From Pelecanus crispus (taxonomy: Eukaryota; Chordata; Aves; Pelecaniformes; Pelecanidae): a stretch of 64,000 bases of DNA. The stretch covers positions 20,813,296 to 20,877,295 of the forward strand of contig NC_134646.1 in assembly GCF_030463565.1 (NCBI RefSeq), written 5' to 3'. Position numbers and translations under genes: made by a program. The notes below the pieces were generated by a model. That model made no database searches. It was not told the DNA's origin and saw nothing but the letters and a program-made list of their open reading frames with translations. Below, one piece after another: positions 12,788-26,904 of the stretch; position 1 is the stretch's first letter; the number at the start of each line of letters is the position of its first letter.

Positions 12788-13004
12788 TTTGGACTTCACG
12801 CCCTTGGACTTGCCTTCTTTCCTAAGGTCTGCATTCTCAGCATGATCGGAAGCAGCTTCTGCTGCAAACTTTACAGGTCGGGAAAATTTTCTGAGACCAT
12901 CACCAAGCTGAGAAAATTACTTGCCCAGCTTTTGAATGGGCTAAAAGACCAGTGATGATTTGAGTTTGGCCACTGGCAAACAGGGGTATTACAGCAAAGT
13001 ATGC
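12788..13004 (-). pseudogene. possible coding relic, unidentified
   Basis: On the minus strand a stretch with protein-like composition ends at a TGA around 12783-12785. The last 46 or so codons read ...LGDGLRKFSRPVKFAAEA, then an acidic and lysine-rich tail ending KSKIS. The codons just upstream fit a different frame (...FAVIPLFASGQTQIITGLL), so joining the two needs one frameshift near 12910-12920. I do not recognise the protein. A chance open stretch of this length is not rare, so this could be a degraded processed pseudogene, a terminal exon, or nothing. Confidence 0.2.
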
Positions 13005-16000
13005 CTGTAAATGAGGTATCATGTGCTTACCTGTTTCATGTCACTGCGGTATTAAGGCACGGCTCAATAGGGCACTGCTGGATCAGTAATACACAATAGC
13101 AGCAAATTCACAAATAGCACTTTTTCCTTCACTGTTTCAACTACACAGTAGATGCTCTACTAGACTACACCTTCCTGCCTCCAGGGTCCCCAAGAGCAGT
13201 CAAGTCGGGACTTCAGGCCCCAAACTCTTGAATAACAAAGACCATGAGAAACAGTGAGAGTGTACAATCCTTGGACTCCCCACAACAGTTTCTAAAGATG
13301 CTGTGCCTGGCTGTATGAGCGGTGGTCATTTCCACTTCACTTAATCTCACTTCTGGTAGTATCCACGGCTTGGTTCCCACCTATCAGGGATCAGGACAGG
13401 GCCTCACTGAAGCATCCAGCCCAACCAATTTCTTTAGATACAAAAGCATTACTTGCAAAAAGCAATGAAATACTGTTTCTACCCTCAGGAAATATAACAG
13501 CAAATGAGAGATTGGATTCTTTGTGTCACTTTACCATGCATTACCAAATAGTCAGGAAATCTCACTAATACGAAGTGCTACAACTATTTTTGATACTGCT
13601 ATTATTACTTTTACATGAGATAATTAATATTTTCCATGTCTGCACTTAGTATACCTGTCAAACAGCATCATCCCCAAAATCGTTGTTACACATCCTCAAA
13701 GCAGCACTGTTTACATTCACACGTTATTATTTATCACATAAGGTCTGAAGAGTTTGCATATCTGCATCCAGGCCTTCTCCACAAAGCTTTCCATTTCTCA
13801 CACTTATCTTTGAAACAGCTAGAAGCAATTGCTGGAAAACCCTGATAATCCTATTCAGATAAGCCACAAGTAACACTACACTGCTATTATCCAACAGTGT
13901 TCAAGCAAACTGGAACATGAAGCAACCAGCCTATACAGATATCTATCTTTGTAATACAGCTTTTTAATACTTTACTTAGTTTTTTCTATCAGATTAAGGT
14001 TAACAGATGTGTTTGGTAGCATACAACTCACCCATCTATAAAGGGATCCAGGGAACAGCCACATATCCAATAACCTAGCAACACTTAATTAGAAATATAC
14101 TACATAATACACCACAAGTATTGAAAACAGGATTCTTTTCATGCAGCTAAGTGGAGATTATCTGCTTTCTTTTCCTCAAGGTTACAGCCAAGTTTCATAT
14201 ATGGCTTGATCCCCAGCTGTGCAAACACTTAACTTGCATGCAGGTTAATGGGTGTTAAATATTTCAGTCTCTGAAGCCATGACCACAAAACAGAGCATTT
14301 CAATGGCTACATTTGAATATGCACATTTGAAATATAGATCTCAAAGAGCAGGTAAAATATTTCCATTTCCCCCAATTTATGGATTCCTTGATTTCAAATC
14401 TAAAAGGAACGGATCTGATCGTGCCATCTGACCTCCCACGTGCCAGCAACATCCAAAGTATCTCCAGAAGCACAGAATTACCATTTGCACTCATGCCTGG
14501 TTTACTCCTTCATATCTATTCTTAAGCAAAGAGCAAACCTGTGTTGTGTATTGTGGAGTATCTGATTCTCCTGTGACCCAGAGAAAATTCACTGACCTTA
14601 AAGTTTAACAAGCGTAAAATCTCAGTTAAGTAATGCCATTTGCTGCAAAAACCCTATGCTATCTTTTCATGTACACAATTATGTCCAGGAAAAAGTAGTG
14701 GGCACAGTCATGTAAGGGAAAAAGGAAGTGCAAATTACAACCCTCTATGCACTGCTGAAGTGTTTACAACTTAAAAATTAACTGCTTCTTTACAAGATGG
14801 CTCTCCCTACAGAGTGACTTTCTACTTCTTCCTGTTCAACTGTTGTGCTTTGACAGTCTACAAGTTTGCCTTAGATACTTGCTTACAGCATGAAAATAAA
14901 TTCATGATGTAGACAGATATATAAATATTCTTTCAGATTTACTTCAGGAAAACAAATTCCATGAGAGAAATAGATTGCCTGGGAATAAATGGTGATTGTC
15001 AGACCACAACCAGGGTAGTATTACACAGACAACTGCAGTTAATTTTTTAGTCACCAGGCAGAAGGCAAATGCAGCATGAGGCTGTATGTCTCTCCTCTGT
15101 TTCCCATAACCACTTATTTATACTTCAGCTTTCAGTGCCTTTCCTTAGCTCTCTCTTTCACTTGACATGATCATCACTTTAATTAGCTACCCTGTTGCTA
15201 TTTCCTCCTTTTCTGAGAAGTGCAAGCATTCCTTCTATATCTGTCTATAATTTGCCTAAACAGCAGTTAGTCATGTGGCTCTAGTAGCAAACATCCACTA
15301 CAACAGCAAACTAAGAGGCAGTGAACACAGCATTGCTTCTTGATTAAAAGAAAGGCATTTCTCAGCTGGTAGAGTTTTTCTTTTTCCTAAGAGATGTTTT
15401 ACAAGAGAAAAATTTTTAAAATTCACACTTTTGAAGTTGTATGTACGATAACTTGATACTAACACAAAGAATTAAAAACCCCTCTTGACAGACCTACCAG
15501 ATAAAGCACATCATCCATGTCGTGCTACACTCAGTAGCTGTACTGCAACATGGAGGCTCACTGAAGCCTCTCTGCAAATTTGGTGTACACAAGTGACAAG
15601 GTAATTAAAAACTTACTGTTAAAAAAGAATCAAGTGCAGCTTTAGCTCTGGGGAGAATTCAGTTTGAGACACTACCTGGCTTCCAATATATACCAAGTAA
15701 TTCATCTAGCTCTCCACAACCTCACCAGTGCATGCTAACTGCATGATGAGTAAATGAAAAAAGCACAGTCTTTGTTTTGGGCTGGTTGGAGTAGGCTCTA
15801 GTAATATTTATAGCAGGGTCAGTACATACATTCAGCACATACTGTTAGGCAAAGCTGGTGAATGAAGAGTTCAACCCAGTTTTGCTGGTTATGGATTTTC
15901 TTTAAAACAGGGATATTTGACTGTAAAAAAGAAAAAGGCTATTGATGGAGTAGGGCCAAGTTTTCCACCACTTCACCAGACAGGACGGCCTTACTCCTCA

Positions 16001-19000
16001 CAAACCATCAGCAGAAAAATAGACTTAAGGTGAAAGGGGTCTAACAGCAGCACTGACTGTGGCTCCCAGTCTTTGCTTGTCTCTGGGCAGCAGTACCAAG
16101 AAATTAAGGCCTACCAGCATTACCACTCTTTGCTCTCCCAGTCAACCTGGTCCATAGCAGCAGCAGCAGCTGTGTCTGTTCCAGTTTGAATTCCCTGCAG
16201 CCCCAGGTCTTGCCCAAGGTCCCAGGCACAGGGCCAATAGCCACAGATTGAGGACCACTGCCCAAGCAGAGAGATGCACACATTTCACTGAACCACCAAG
16301 CACCTCTAGCTTATCTTCCCAGTCTCAGATCTCCACAAGAAAGAGCATCAATTAGCTCAAAGCCCTGCATAGACAAGTTCAAGTTACTTCTATTTCTCCA
16401 GAAACCTATGGACATAAGCTATATGCAGAATCTACAGGGTTGATAATTGTCAAAACAAAACAGAAAGAAGCTGGTACTAATCCACAAAAGAGTTAACCTT
16501 GTAGGCAAAAGATGAAAAAAGCCTAATGAAAAACTACGGTAGCTTGTTAAAAATGAAATACTCTGTCTAACATTTGCCCTTTAAGTCATTCCAGACTGAC
16601 TACAGCAAACCTGCTAGTGTTTTGGCCTCTAGATAACCTGCCTAGTAAATCAAAGCAAAACAGTGCATAATTAAAAACTAGTCTGGTTCAGATCATAGAA
16701 TATACAATTTATTTTCACAAGTAAGAGGACAAACCCGATCATTCACTTGACATTTCACCATTGTCTTGAAATATAGTCTTTCCACTGGTGAAAATAAATT
16801 GCCTCGCAGTTGTGTTATATATTTTGCCTAAATGTATATTTAGATCCATCATGTGTATAGTCTAACAGATTTGTAGCAGTTTTAAGGGGCAGAGGCAGTC
16901 CCTACTCAACTTTCATGCAGGCAAATTGAGAAAACATGATAGTAAATGGCATTTGGGTAAACAGAAGAGTAGTAGAGACCAGCAGAACACTTAATTAGTA
17001 CCAACCCGTTAAGAAACAGCCTTTACCTTGTTTGAATTCCTCCATTCCAACCTGCAGCTGCAAGACCCCTGTGCTCGGGATTGGTATGATATTAACAGAG
17101 CAAGTTTCATAGTTAGCATCTAAATGAGAAGCCAAATACCCCTGACCCTTTTAAGCACAGAGTTTTGTACCAGTTGGGTTTACCAGACATATCAATAAAG
17201 TTGCTGATCTGCGTGTCAGGCATGTACATGCAATCATGCACCCAGCCAACACAAATTCTCCCTCAAACTCACAGAATTTCAGACACATCACTAATTTATC
17301 TGTCTCACTTTCTACTCCCCTGTGAGTTTATTTCCCTGCTCCATCCATCCCATTTAGACAGTGTAAGTGTTGAAGGCACACTGAATCATTCTGTACAACC
17401 TCAACTCTAGCAGTGCCAATTAGCCTGTGCACTTTATGGAAGGTGCAAGAGAAGAGGGAACAGCCTCTGCACATCTTCATCCCTTTTTTGTGGCTCCCAT
17501 TCCACCATAGACAGAACAACTCTGTTCTACTTCCTCAATCATAGGTGATGCTAATTGTGGCACATTTTGGAGGAATAACACAAGTTTCTCCAGCTACAAG
17601 CACTGAGAGAGTTTCTGCGAAGAAAACAAAACCTTAATCCCAAGATATCCAGTCACCATCTTCATTACAGCTGCCCTCAGCACTGCCTATTACCTGCTAC
17701 TCCATGATTCAAGGAAAGTCTATATTACAGTAAGTAGAGAAGATATTTTCCTATTGTTACTGTGTGACAGTATCTGTATTAACATTGCCCCCCAAACCAA
17801 AGACAGCTCAGCTCACAGCCAGGGATCAGAGCCCGATATACATCTTCCATCTTCCTTTTGACAAGGAGCTGCTGGGAACATTTCAGCTGAAAATGAGCAC
17901 TTGCTTCAGGCTAGATTGTGTAGATTATCTATATTGCTACCCCAAAGACCTCCTTACAAAGCAGGACTTCTCAGCTCTGACACTGTCAGTGCTCTTGTCA
18001 TGTTCTATCACCCAACATGTAAGGGGAGGAAGGATATTTATGTCATCTGGAAGGACCAACAGTCCTTTGCAAAACTTATTTGTACTAAAGCACTGTCCTG
18101 GGAATCACTGAGCACCAGTGGCTCTGCTTTCTCAATAAAGTGTTTACTGCAGACAGGAGTCAAAGGAACTTCTCTCTAGATGATATGAAGTTATTCTACA
18201 CATGATTTATGAGATTATATGCATTGAAGAGAAGGCATTTCTTCCACTTCTCCTTTAGGATTAACAATCTACCTGATGCTCATGCAGCCACAGGAAACTG
18301 GGAAATAAGGACTGAACGTGAAGGAATCCTGGTTTGAGAATCAGCATCTTGCAACGTGGATGATTCAACATCTGCACAGTTAAGAGGGCATACACACATC
18401 AACAGGCACACAGAAGCTAGCTTCCCTTGCTGTACTTTCTTAGAAGACTGATAACACCAAACGCTGACAGTAATGTTCAACTGCTTTTTACTAATCACAT
18501 TGCAGTGTAGAAAGGAACATTGCTCCAAAGAGCCAGCTATCTCAGGTAAGAGAAAAAACCACAATGACTAATTGACTGAAGTGCATTTAGGTCACTGACT
18601 GTAAAAGATGAAATGGCAGTTTTGCATCCATCAGAGCGCAAGCTCTGATAACTAGGGAAGCATTGTCAAGAAAATTGTTATTACTCACAAGTTAAAGGAA
18701 TGGCCAGGACAACCCCAGAAAACCATACATAGAAATATACTCAGACAAGAGGAGAAATACCTTTGTCCCATTATCTCTGTCTTGACATGTATAAACTAGC
18801 TTTTTTCCCTTTTAGTTTGAAGTGACAACACTAATGTACTGTCACATGTTAGTTATACTGATTCTGTTACTATCAACACAAGCATGTTTTCCTTTCATGT
18901 GAGTATATCTGTGGCTCATTTCGATCTCTATAGAAGAGGTTAACCAATCGGGATGATCTGAATATAATTCTCAGAAGAACGGTTAACCCTTGGGATCGTG

Positions 19001-21387
19001 CGGCTAAACAGTCATGGTAACAGGGAGAGTGCTCTGAAAACCGTTTGTCCTGCCCAATGAATGCTGTCTAAAGGCGGTGTAAGCATGTAACATCCAAGGC
19101 ATGTTGGCTCCCTCCATAGGCAAGTAGGAAAAGCAGCACTCTCCTGGGCATGAGACGACCCACACATCTTAAAAGATGAACCACACTCCTCTGGTGTCTC
19201 TCAGCTGCAGGAGACTGGATGATTAGTTATCCACACAGTGCAACAGGTAATGCTGCATGAGAAGCATACTTACTCTCTAACCACCTTGCAGGCCACGCTA
19301 AGATGGTTTGGGACAACAAAATTTGGCTGTCCTCTCTGGTATTCAGAAACCCTAATTCAGGTGGGTTAGTATTAGCTCATTTGTGAATTAGAGGTACAGG
19401 ACAAGGAGCCATGTCCTACCTTATCTGAACTACCAGCATTAAGGGGGTTTTGGATGGGGATGCATTTTCCCTCTGAGAAATACTATGGGACTCATTGCCT
19501 GGACACGCAAGGGCTTTGCGTGGCCTCCCATCACAGCTTCAGGCTACTCCTTCCAAGATTCATCTCCAAACCTAGTGAACCTGAAAAATTCAACCCCCCA
19601 AGGGATCCGAAACTTTTACATAACTCCTGGCTGCATTTTGTAATTTTTCTTGTCTAAACAGATCTTAGAAATATACTGCTGCTTAGTCCTTCCTAAAAAG
19701 GAACCAATGGAAGAGCAAAGACTAATTTCTGCCTCCAGGTATTGCAACAACAACGCTCTGGCTGAGCCTTCTCTCAAGGCTTCCTCTGAGGAATTTTAAA
19801 CCCAAAAGGTGCCACCAGGGACCAGCGTAATTCAACAATTTGCCCTCCAATGCTAGAGAAATCCCTGTAGGGCATTTTTTATCTAACAAAAATAAATCCC
19901 TGGCTAACATGCTATCTGCAGACATTTGTACAAAACACCAGCAAGGCCTCTGATAGAGGAGAAATCAGGTTTTTAAGAAAAGTTTTTTATTTACTATGTT
20001 TAAGAAAGGATTTTTGTAGTCTCAGCTCAGCAACCTTTAGGCTTTTCCTGAGACTCCCTAATGCACTAGGCCTGGAGGCTCTTGTGTTCAGTGAGATGAT
20101 GCTTCTTCTATGTTAATACTGAAAATAAACCATGACACCACTGTGAATCACTGTGCGTCCTTAGGAGCTTAAAATGCAGCAGAGATTAGGAGCAGCAAAG
20201 GAGACCAGCTGCAGAGCACATCAAGAATGATCCAAGTGACAAAGTGGCAAGTGTCTGAGAATTAACTGAGTTGTATGGCTAGCACTCAGGTATTATGGCA
20301 GCAGATAAGTTGTTTGGTGTTGTAGGAACACAAAAAAGAACTCAAGAGGAGGGATGGCCTGCAGAGGACCCTTCTTTGAGCAGATTCCTACTGTCACTAA
20401 TGAGAAAGGGGTTCAGCTCCTGTGAAGCACACAAACGCTGGTAGCAGGAAGCAATGCAGTTAGGTGAGAGTCTGAAAGCAATTTTTTAAAGCTCATAACC
20501 ACAGGATGTTCTTTAGAGAACTTTTCATACACCCTGCAGCATATTCCCCTATGCTGGGTGTTCTTGCTGCTTCTAGAAGGACCTGTGCTGACCTGATTCA
20601 GCCCTTTACTAGTCAACTGCTGTTAGGCCACAACTATGCTTGGAGAAGGGAGCTCGTGTGTTTCAAAGCAACTAAAGCCCCTATTGGCCATGCACAAACT
20701 AATTATGACATAGTACAATCAAGAGGTACAAAGGCAAGCCTTAACTGAGCGCCTACAAGAGGTTAGGGACAAAAGCTCAGAATTCAGCACAGTCTGTTTT
20801 GTCCTGCTTGTCTTTGCTAAGTAGCTTGGATGTGTCTATGGTACAAAGCCCTTTGCAGCATGGACACAGCAGGTGAACATAAGCTTGAAATGGAAATCTA
20901 CATTCTGCCACCTGACTGTCATAAAGCAAAACCCAAAGCAAGTGCCTTGCAGCAAGGGTTGACACAGCTTCCTCTCTTGTTCTTCCGCTCACAGGTCCCA
21001 CGGGAGTCACTGTCTGATGGACAGAAAAAGGTGCAAGAGCAGCTTGCTGTGTCCTGCAGACATAGCCTTGCAGTGGAAAATTCCACTGTAGGACTCAGCT
21101 GCTCATTAAGGAAAACTAGCCAGTTATTTCACCCTCACAGGTGTGGAGATGCTGTTTAGACATTAGGTGGCTCTCCAGGTCACCATGTGTAACAGCCATT
21201 TCCAGGAAACAAAAACACAACTGCATGGAAAACATGAATAAGCATCCCATGCACAGCAGTAAAGAAAAGCCTTTATCACAAGCTAAAGCAATACTGCACA
21301 TGATTGGTTCTTTAAGACATGCCCCAAAACAACTAACTGGTTTAAAGAGTAACTTTTTAATGGGAGATAGATCAGAGAACATTTTTG
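13005..21387. other. no gene seen (about 8.4 kb)
   Basis: No exon, RNA gene or mobile element was recognised. A short (CAG) run lies near 16154-16170. Open frames of 60-115 codons occur on both strands, with no domain, no splice context and no agreement between neighbours. Confidence 0.45.
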
Positions 21388-21392
21388 GTACT
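21388..21392. repeat. target-site duplication GTACT, left
   Basis: Five-base direct repeat matching 21961-21965 and flanking a solo LTR with TG...CA ends. A 5-bp duplication fits ERVL (class III) integration. Confidence 0.85.
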
Positions 21393-21960
21393 TGTCGTGG
21401 TTTAGTCCCAGCCAGCAACTCAGTACCACACAGCTGCTCGCTCACTCCCCCTACCCCAATGGGATGGGGGAGAGAATCGGAGGAGTAAGAGTGAGAAACA
21501 CTCCTGGGTTGAGATAAGAACAGTTTAATAATTGAAATAAAATAAAGTAAAATAATAATAATAACAATATAATAATAATAGTAATAATAATATACAAAGC
21601 AAGTGATGCACAATGCAATTGCTCACCACCCACCGACCGATACCCAGACAGTTCCCGAGCAGCAGTCGCTGCTCCCCGGCCAACCCCCCCCCAGTTTATA
21701 TACTGAGCATGATGTCATATGGTATGGAATAGCCCTTTGGTCAGTTTGCATCAACTATTCTGGCTGTGCCCCCTCCCAGTTTCTTGTGCGCCTGGCAGAG
21801 CATGGGAAGCTGAAAAAGTCCTTGACTAGCATAAGCAGTACTCAGCAACAACTAAAAACATCAGCATGTTATCAACATTCTTCTCCTACTAAATCCAAAA
21901 CACAGCACTATGCCTGCTGCTAGGAAGAAAATTAACTCTATCCCAGCCGAAACCAGGACA
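21393..21960 (-). mobile_element. solo LTR of an avian ERVL-type endogenous retrovirus
   Basis: 568 bases bounded by TG and CA (TGTCGTGGTTTAG on the left, AAACCAGGACA on the right) and by the 5-bp duplication GTACT. Orientation is minus. Read that way the LTR begins TGTCCTGGTTT, has a TATATAAA box at 21695-21702, then GTGAGCAATTGCATTGTGC, an ATT-rich microsatellite (about 21535-21595), and ends CTAAACCACGACA. No internal retroviral genes adjoin it, so it arose by recombination between two LTRs. It is the same family as 26905-27457. Confidence 0.92.
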
Positions 21961-21965
21961 GTACT
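21961..21965. repeat. target-site duplication GTACT, right
   Basis: Matches 21388-21392 exactly, which fixes the right edge of the LTR. Confidence 0.85.
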
Positions 21966-24900
21966 AACTCCAATGCCATTTTACAGCAGCCATTTGTACT
22001 GCTAGGTAATCTGACAGGATATTTTCACTTGGTTTCCTAACTAGCTTCTGCACGTGCTTTAATCTTGTGATCCATGTCATTCAGAGATTACGTCCACCCA
22101 GATTCTGTGGAAGTAGTGCCAAAATATGCCCCCTTTTTATGCAATACCAGCTTTCAGAAGTACAGTTCTGCTAACTCAAGCTGTTCTCCCTCCTTCTCAT
22201 GGGCTACCCCTTGGAAACAAAGGCTAAGTTACTCTTGCACATCTGTAGCACTTTGGGACATCTTTACAATTCCATGACTGTTACTGGGAAAAACGTAGCA
22301 TGCTGAGCTGCCAGAACTGTAACTCCAGCCCATCCAAGGCATGTGTCCCAGCCACATGCAGCTCACCAGACTGTTTAACAGGAAGCACACAGGTTAGATT
22401 TATAACTGTACCTAGTATACAAAACGATCAGTGAACACCCAGAACTAATAATTGAGAACATGCTGTTTTCACAAAAGGCTATTCACCTGGCTAAGACAGT
22501 CCAAGTACAGCAATTGTCATCTGTGCCCAGCACCGATGAACCTGAACCAGTTTTCTGTCTACCATCAGGCCAGCACAGAAGATCAAACTGCCTGTAAAGC
22601 AGGGCTACCATTTGTGAAAACCTCTGGTCACCACCATGACAATAAATAGTCAATTATAGGAAAACTCTTGCCCTGTACAGTCTCATTTTCTTTATCCTTG
22701 ATGACCTCATTTTCATTGTTCTGGGTTGGTTTGTGTTTTTTTGTTTGGTTTTTTTTTTTTTTAATTAATCTATTGTCCACTTTGGAAGGTATTTCAAAGA
22801 ATTAGCTTAAAAGACTAACTTTCAGTTAGAAGATGAGGTTCCCTCTTCAGCTCCCCCAGGCACGTTTCTTTAAGGGCAAAGTCTGCAACAGCTGCTCAAA
22901 AGCAATTATGACTTGTATCAAAATTACTGAACAACACTGACTTCAGATTGCATTAAGTGTCCATGCTTAGTGTAGAAGAACAGTAAGACTGTTTACCTGC
23001 ATGAGATGTGCAGGTGCTAACAGGAGGCCTGTACACTTACAACCTAGTTATATTTACTGTGAGACAGAATCAACATTTAGTTTCTGAAGCCCTTAAAATG
23101 TGAGGCAAAGGACTCCCTTCCCATGTACTGCATCTAACTTGCAGAAATCTTGAGTTGACTTTGTAGTGCTTTTAGCAAAATCAATCCAGCTAAGTACAAG
23201 GGCCTTCCCACCAAAACAGAATATCTCATTTTGTGAGAATGCAACGATTTGTTCTGCTAGCCCCAGCAGCTTAGGAATTGATTGCTATGTACTGGTGAGA
23301 AAGAAGAGCTAACCATTTGCATAGATTCTCTCCTATTGTAATGCAGGCTAATACCACAATTGATGCTGATAGCAGCCAGAAGCAATTGCAATATGTCAAA
23401 GGAAGAAAATGCCTGCCAACTCTACAAGTGTGGGAAACAAAATAACTAGCTTGGAGGAGCACATGGAACATCTTTAACCATCTTCTTCTCTAACTATCAT
23501 AATTGTTTTAGACTCTCAGGAGCGGGTAGCAGCTGGCTAGTATCTGTCTCCTAGTGAGACATTTGAGTAAAAATAAGTCATCAGAAACCAACATAGCAAT
23601 TACAGTATCTTAGTAAAAGAAAGGCCCAGAAACAGCCATCTGTGGGAATCAAGCCATGTACTCAGTGCAAGCTAGAGTACAGAACCTGTCCTCAGCTACC
23701 TTACCTAAACCCATTAAATACAGTATATATGCAAAGCAAAGCCAACTTTCTCTTTAATCACCTGCAATTCTGCTCATGACCTTACTTCCCTCCCAGCTCC
23801 CACATGCATAAACACACCTAAACATCCCCAATGCCTGGTGTGAGCACAGGATGGACAAGTGGGTTTGTAATAACCCTTTGACACAAGCCAGACAGTTTTC
23901 TGCCAGACCTCTTCCTACCAGCAGCAGCCCCAAGCTGTCTGCCTCACAAGCTGCAGTAGGATTCCTCAACACAGGCTGGTGCACGCAGCAGCTTGGCAAT
24001 GAGAGATTAATGGTCACAAGGCATCAAAAGCAAGACCAGGGTAAAACCAGGTCTGTCCTTGGGCAGAGAGAGGAGAAACAATTGGCTATGAAATTGACTG
24101 CCTGCATGTCAGGACATGTAATTGAATTGTCAGTTACCTTTTTTTAATTAAAAATTATGCAGGAGTCCAGTGTGATGAAGCAACCTCTCTCCTTTAGTGG
24201 TCTTTTACCAATCTGGCTCCCAAAGGCTATCCACATTCATGCCAGGAGGCAGTACGCTGATGGGATTTCAAAGAGCAGCTGCACAATTTCATGACCAGCA
24301 TCACTATCTGTAAATTATGTTAAGAGTAAGCCCAATGCCACAGGCTCTAGCTGACAGCAGCAGGCATTTCTGAACAATCCCACCATTCTGCTAACAACAG
24401 CCCACACACATGTGAGGTAGGGAAGACTGATTTGAAAATCACCCACCTGCCTTTTCATTTTCCCCAAGGATCCAGCTCTGTCACTCATCAGCCCTAATAA
24501 GATGTCAATGTCACTCACTAGTCCTCACTAGCAGGCAAGGCACGATTATTATTATTAGCTTCTCACCCATGTTTGAAAATTCTCCTGCAAGAGGCAACTC
24601 AGGAAAAAAAGACTAAAAAGCCAGGTGATTATTAGGAGATTCAAAGGCTTATGTACCTATATATGTCTTCCCATCCGACACACTTAGTTCTTCAAGCATT
24701 GCTGCTTAGTAGTTGTTCTGCCTCTTCAGGTGACCAAGACCAGCAGCCAGACACCACTGACACCCTCAATGCCATCAATTCAGCTACTACCCAACCCACC
24801 CAAAGGTACCTGCACTCCATAGCTAGCCATGGCTTGTGTCTGAAAGCATGCCCAGAGGTGGCCTGTCATTTGATGACAGCCCTACAGCTTCAACCAAAGG

Positions 24901-25615
24901 CCTGGCCATCCCAAAAGGGCTTTGAAACCAGAGACCATACCCCCAACAAGAAATTAATTATTTGCCGAGGCCAAACTCCCACAGATTTAGCTGTCTAACA
25001 CCACTCTCCAACCATCAGTGGAGGAAAGTGAAAACAACAGGGATGATCCTGTCTACAAATAGAGGAACACATCCCACCATTGCTGGAGGATGCAAATATT
25101 TACCAAGCTCCTGGCACAAGCACACCACAGGCTTCATCCTGGCTTCCCTTTCATTGCATCTCCTTAGTCTGGAAACTAATGCCACTGCCACATTGCTTCT
25201 GTTTGTTCATTCGTACTTGGTAATGGCTTAATATTGCATAACCCTTCCAGGGCATCACCTGTGTTCACCAAGGCTGCTTAACTCCTTGCTTAACTTCAAG
25301 CACACCAGTGCTTGAAACTATGTCTGTTCTTCACAAGGTGAGAATAGCTTCTTTCCAAAAAGCCTAACCTCCACATTGCTCACAATGCCTCATGTGTTTA
25401 GTATAGCCCACATCTTCACGCAGAAGAGCATACACCACCTCCTTCAGCTGAGCACCCACTGAGAAGCCACATACCTCTTTTATCCCAGGCCCACAGACTT
25501 CCTTGACTAGTGAAATACTAGAAACTATAAGATCACTTCTAAGCAAACATGTGGCATAAAACTACCCAGAGGTGGAAAACATTTTCCTGACTCAACTATA
25601 GCAAACCACAACAGG
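21966..25615. other. no gene seen (about 3.6 kb)
   Basis: No recognised exon. A G/T-rich then poly-T low-complexity stretch lies at about 22722-22762. The remaining open frames are short and isolated. Confidence 0.45.

Positions 25616-25649
<34 letters not shown>
25616..25649 (+). repeat. poly(A) tract, 34 A
   Basis: Uninterrupted run of 34 A. No retrogene body was recognised immediately upstream. CR1 elements do not end in poly(A), so it is not a CR1 tail. Confidence 0.95.
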
Positions 25650-25651
<2 letters not shown>

Positions 25652-26134
25652 TGTTTCACATGTGGCAATATGTACTCTAGCAGCTCACTTTTTTGATCAA
25701 AGAATTTAAACATGTATTTCATTAGTTAAATTCAAACTTTCAGATGAAGTATAATTACCTTATTGGAAAATGGAATGTAACCTTCTACTCAGACCAAGAA
25801 ATTAACATAGATATTACTTGATGAGCTTGCTTGCTTGCTTTGTTGTCTGACCATAAATTTCTGGTGCTGCTCTGCCTTCAAATACAAGCATCACAGAATA
25901 AAAATAATTCAAACCTGCAGCATGGCTGCTGTGCAGAAATTGGTAAGGTACAAATCTTTTCACCTTCAAATCACTTCATAGCTTCAAAAAGCTTAAGGCC
26001 TGAACAGACCATTAGGTCACTGTAGATCAAACCTTTAAATTTCACCATTACCTCTGGACTAAACACTGCCTGTATTAGCTGACTAAGTCACTTTCCAGCA
26101 AGGTAGCCAGTCTGGATTTCAAGGGGCTCATTGA
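25650..26134. other. no gene seen
   Basis: Sequence between the poly(A) tract and the CR1. A short GCTTGCTTGCTTGCTT run lies near 25824-25840. Confidence 0.5.
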
Positions 26135-26899
26135 CAGGGCTTTAAACTAGATGTGAAGGGGGAGGGGGAACATATCCGGCTTGCCTGTGACAAGCTGTGG
26201 GATGGTACACAATGGTTAAAGGGACAGGGTGCTACTATGAGCCCTCAACCTGTTGCCCAGAGGCATGCTGGAGACACTGCAACACAGTCGAAGTCTTGTG
26301 GAGATGAGCTGGTGGATCCTGAGGTAGTAGGAGTCAACAAGGAAACCTCCATGAAACACCTCAAGGGAAACAAGGGATATTCCACTAAGAAGGTGACATG
26401 GACAACAGCCCAGATGAAATGCCTCTGCACGAACGCACACAGCATGGGGAACAATCAGGAGGAGCTGGAAGCTACTGTGCTGCTAGAAGGCTATGAACTG
26501 ATTGCTATAACTGAAACTTGGTGGGACAAATCCCGTGACTGGAATGTGGCTGCTGATAGCTACAGGCTGTTCAGAAGGGACAGGCGAGGAGCGGGGGCAG
26601 GGCATTGCCCTCTACATAAAGAAATCAATACAGTGTGAAGAGCTGTCCCTGAAGAATAGCCACGAGCAGGCTGAAAGCTTAAGGGTAAGAATCAGAGACA
26701 GAGGCAACAAAGGGTTGGTGTCTACTACAGGCCACCTGATCAAGGGGAGCCTACTGACAAAGCCTTCCTCCAGCCAAAAGGCTTCATGCTTGCAGACTCT
26801 TGTCCTACTGAGGGACTTCAACCTCCCCAACATTTGCTGGAAAAGCAACAAGGCAAGCTGTAGACAATCCAGGAGATTACTAGAGTGCATTGAGGATAA

Positions 26900-26904
26900 C
26901 TTCC
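26900..26904. repeat. target-site duplication CTTCC, left
   Basis: Matches 27458-27462. Removing the LTR and one copy restores a continuous CR1 reading (EDNFLSQVID), which proves the insertion. Confidence 0.9.

Noticed and set aside
16154-16170. Short (CAG) repeat
   Set aside because: Only about five units outside any recognised exon. Not notable.
21116-21633. Minus-strand frames with Tyr/Ile-rich runs (YYYYYYYY, IIIII)
   Set aside because: They translate the ATT microsatellite of the solo LTR, not a membrane protein.
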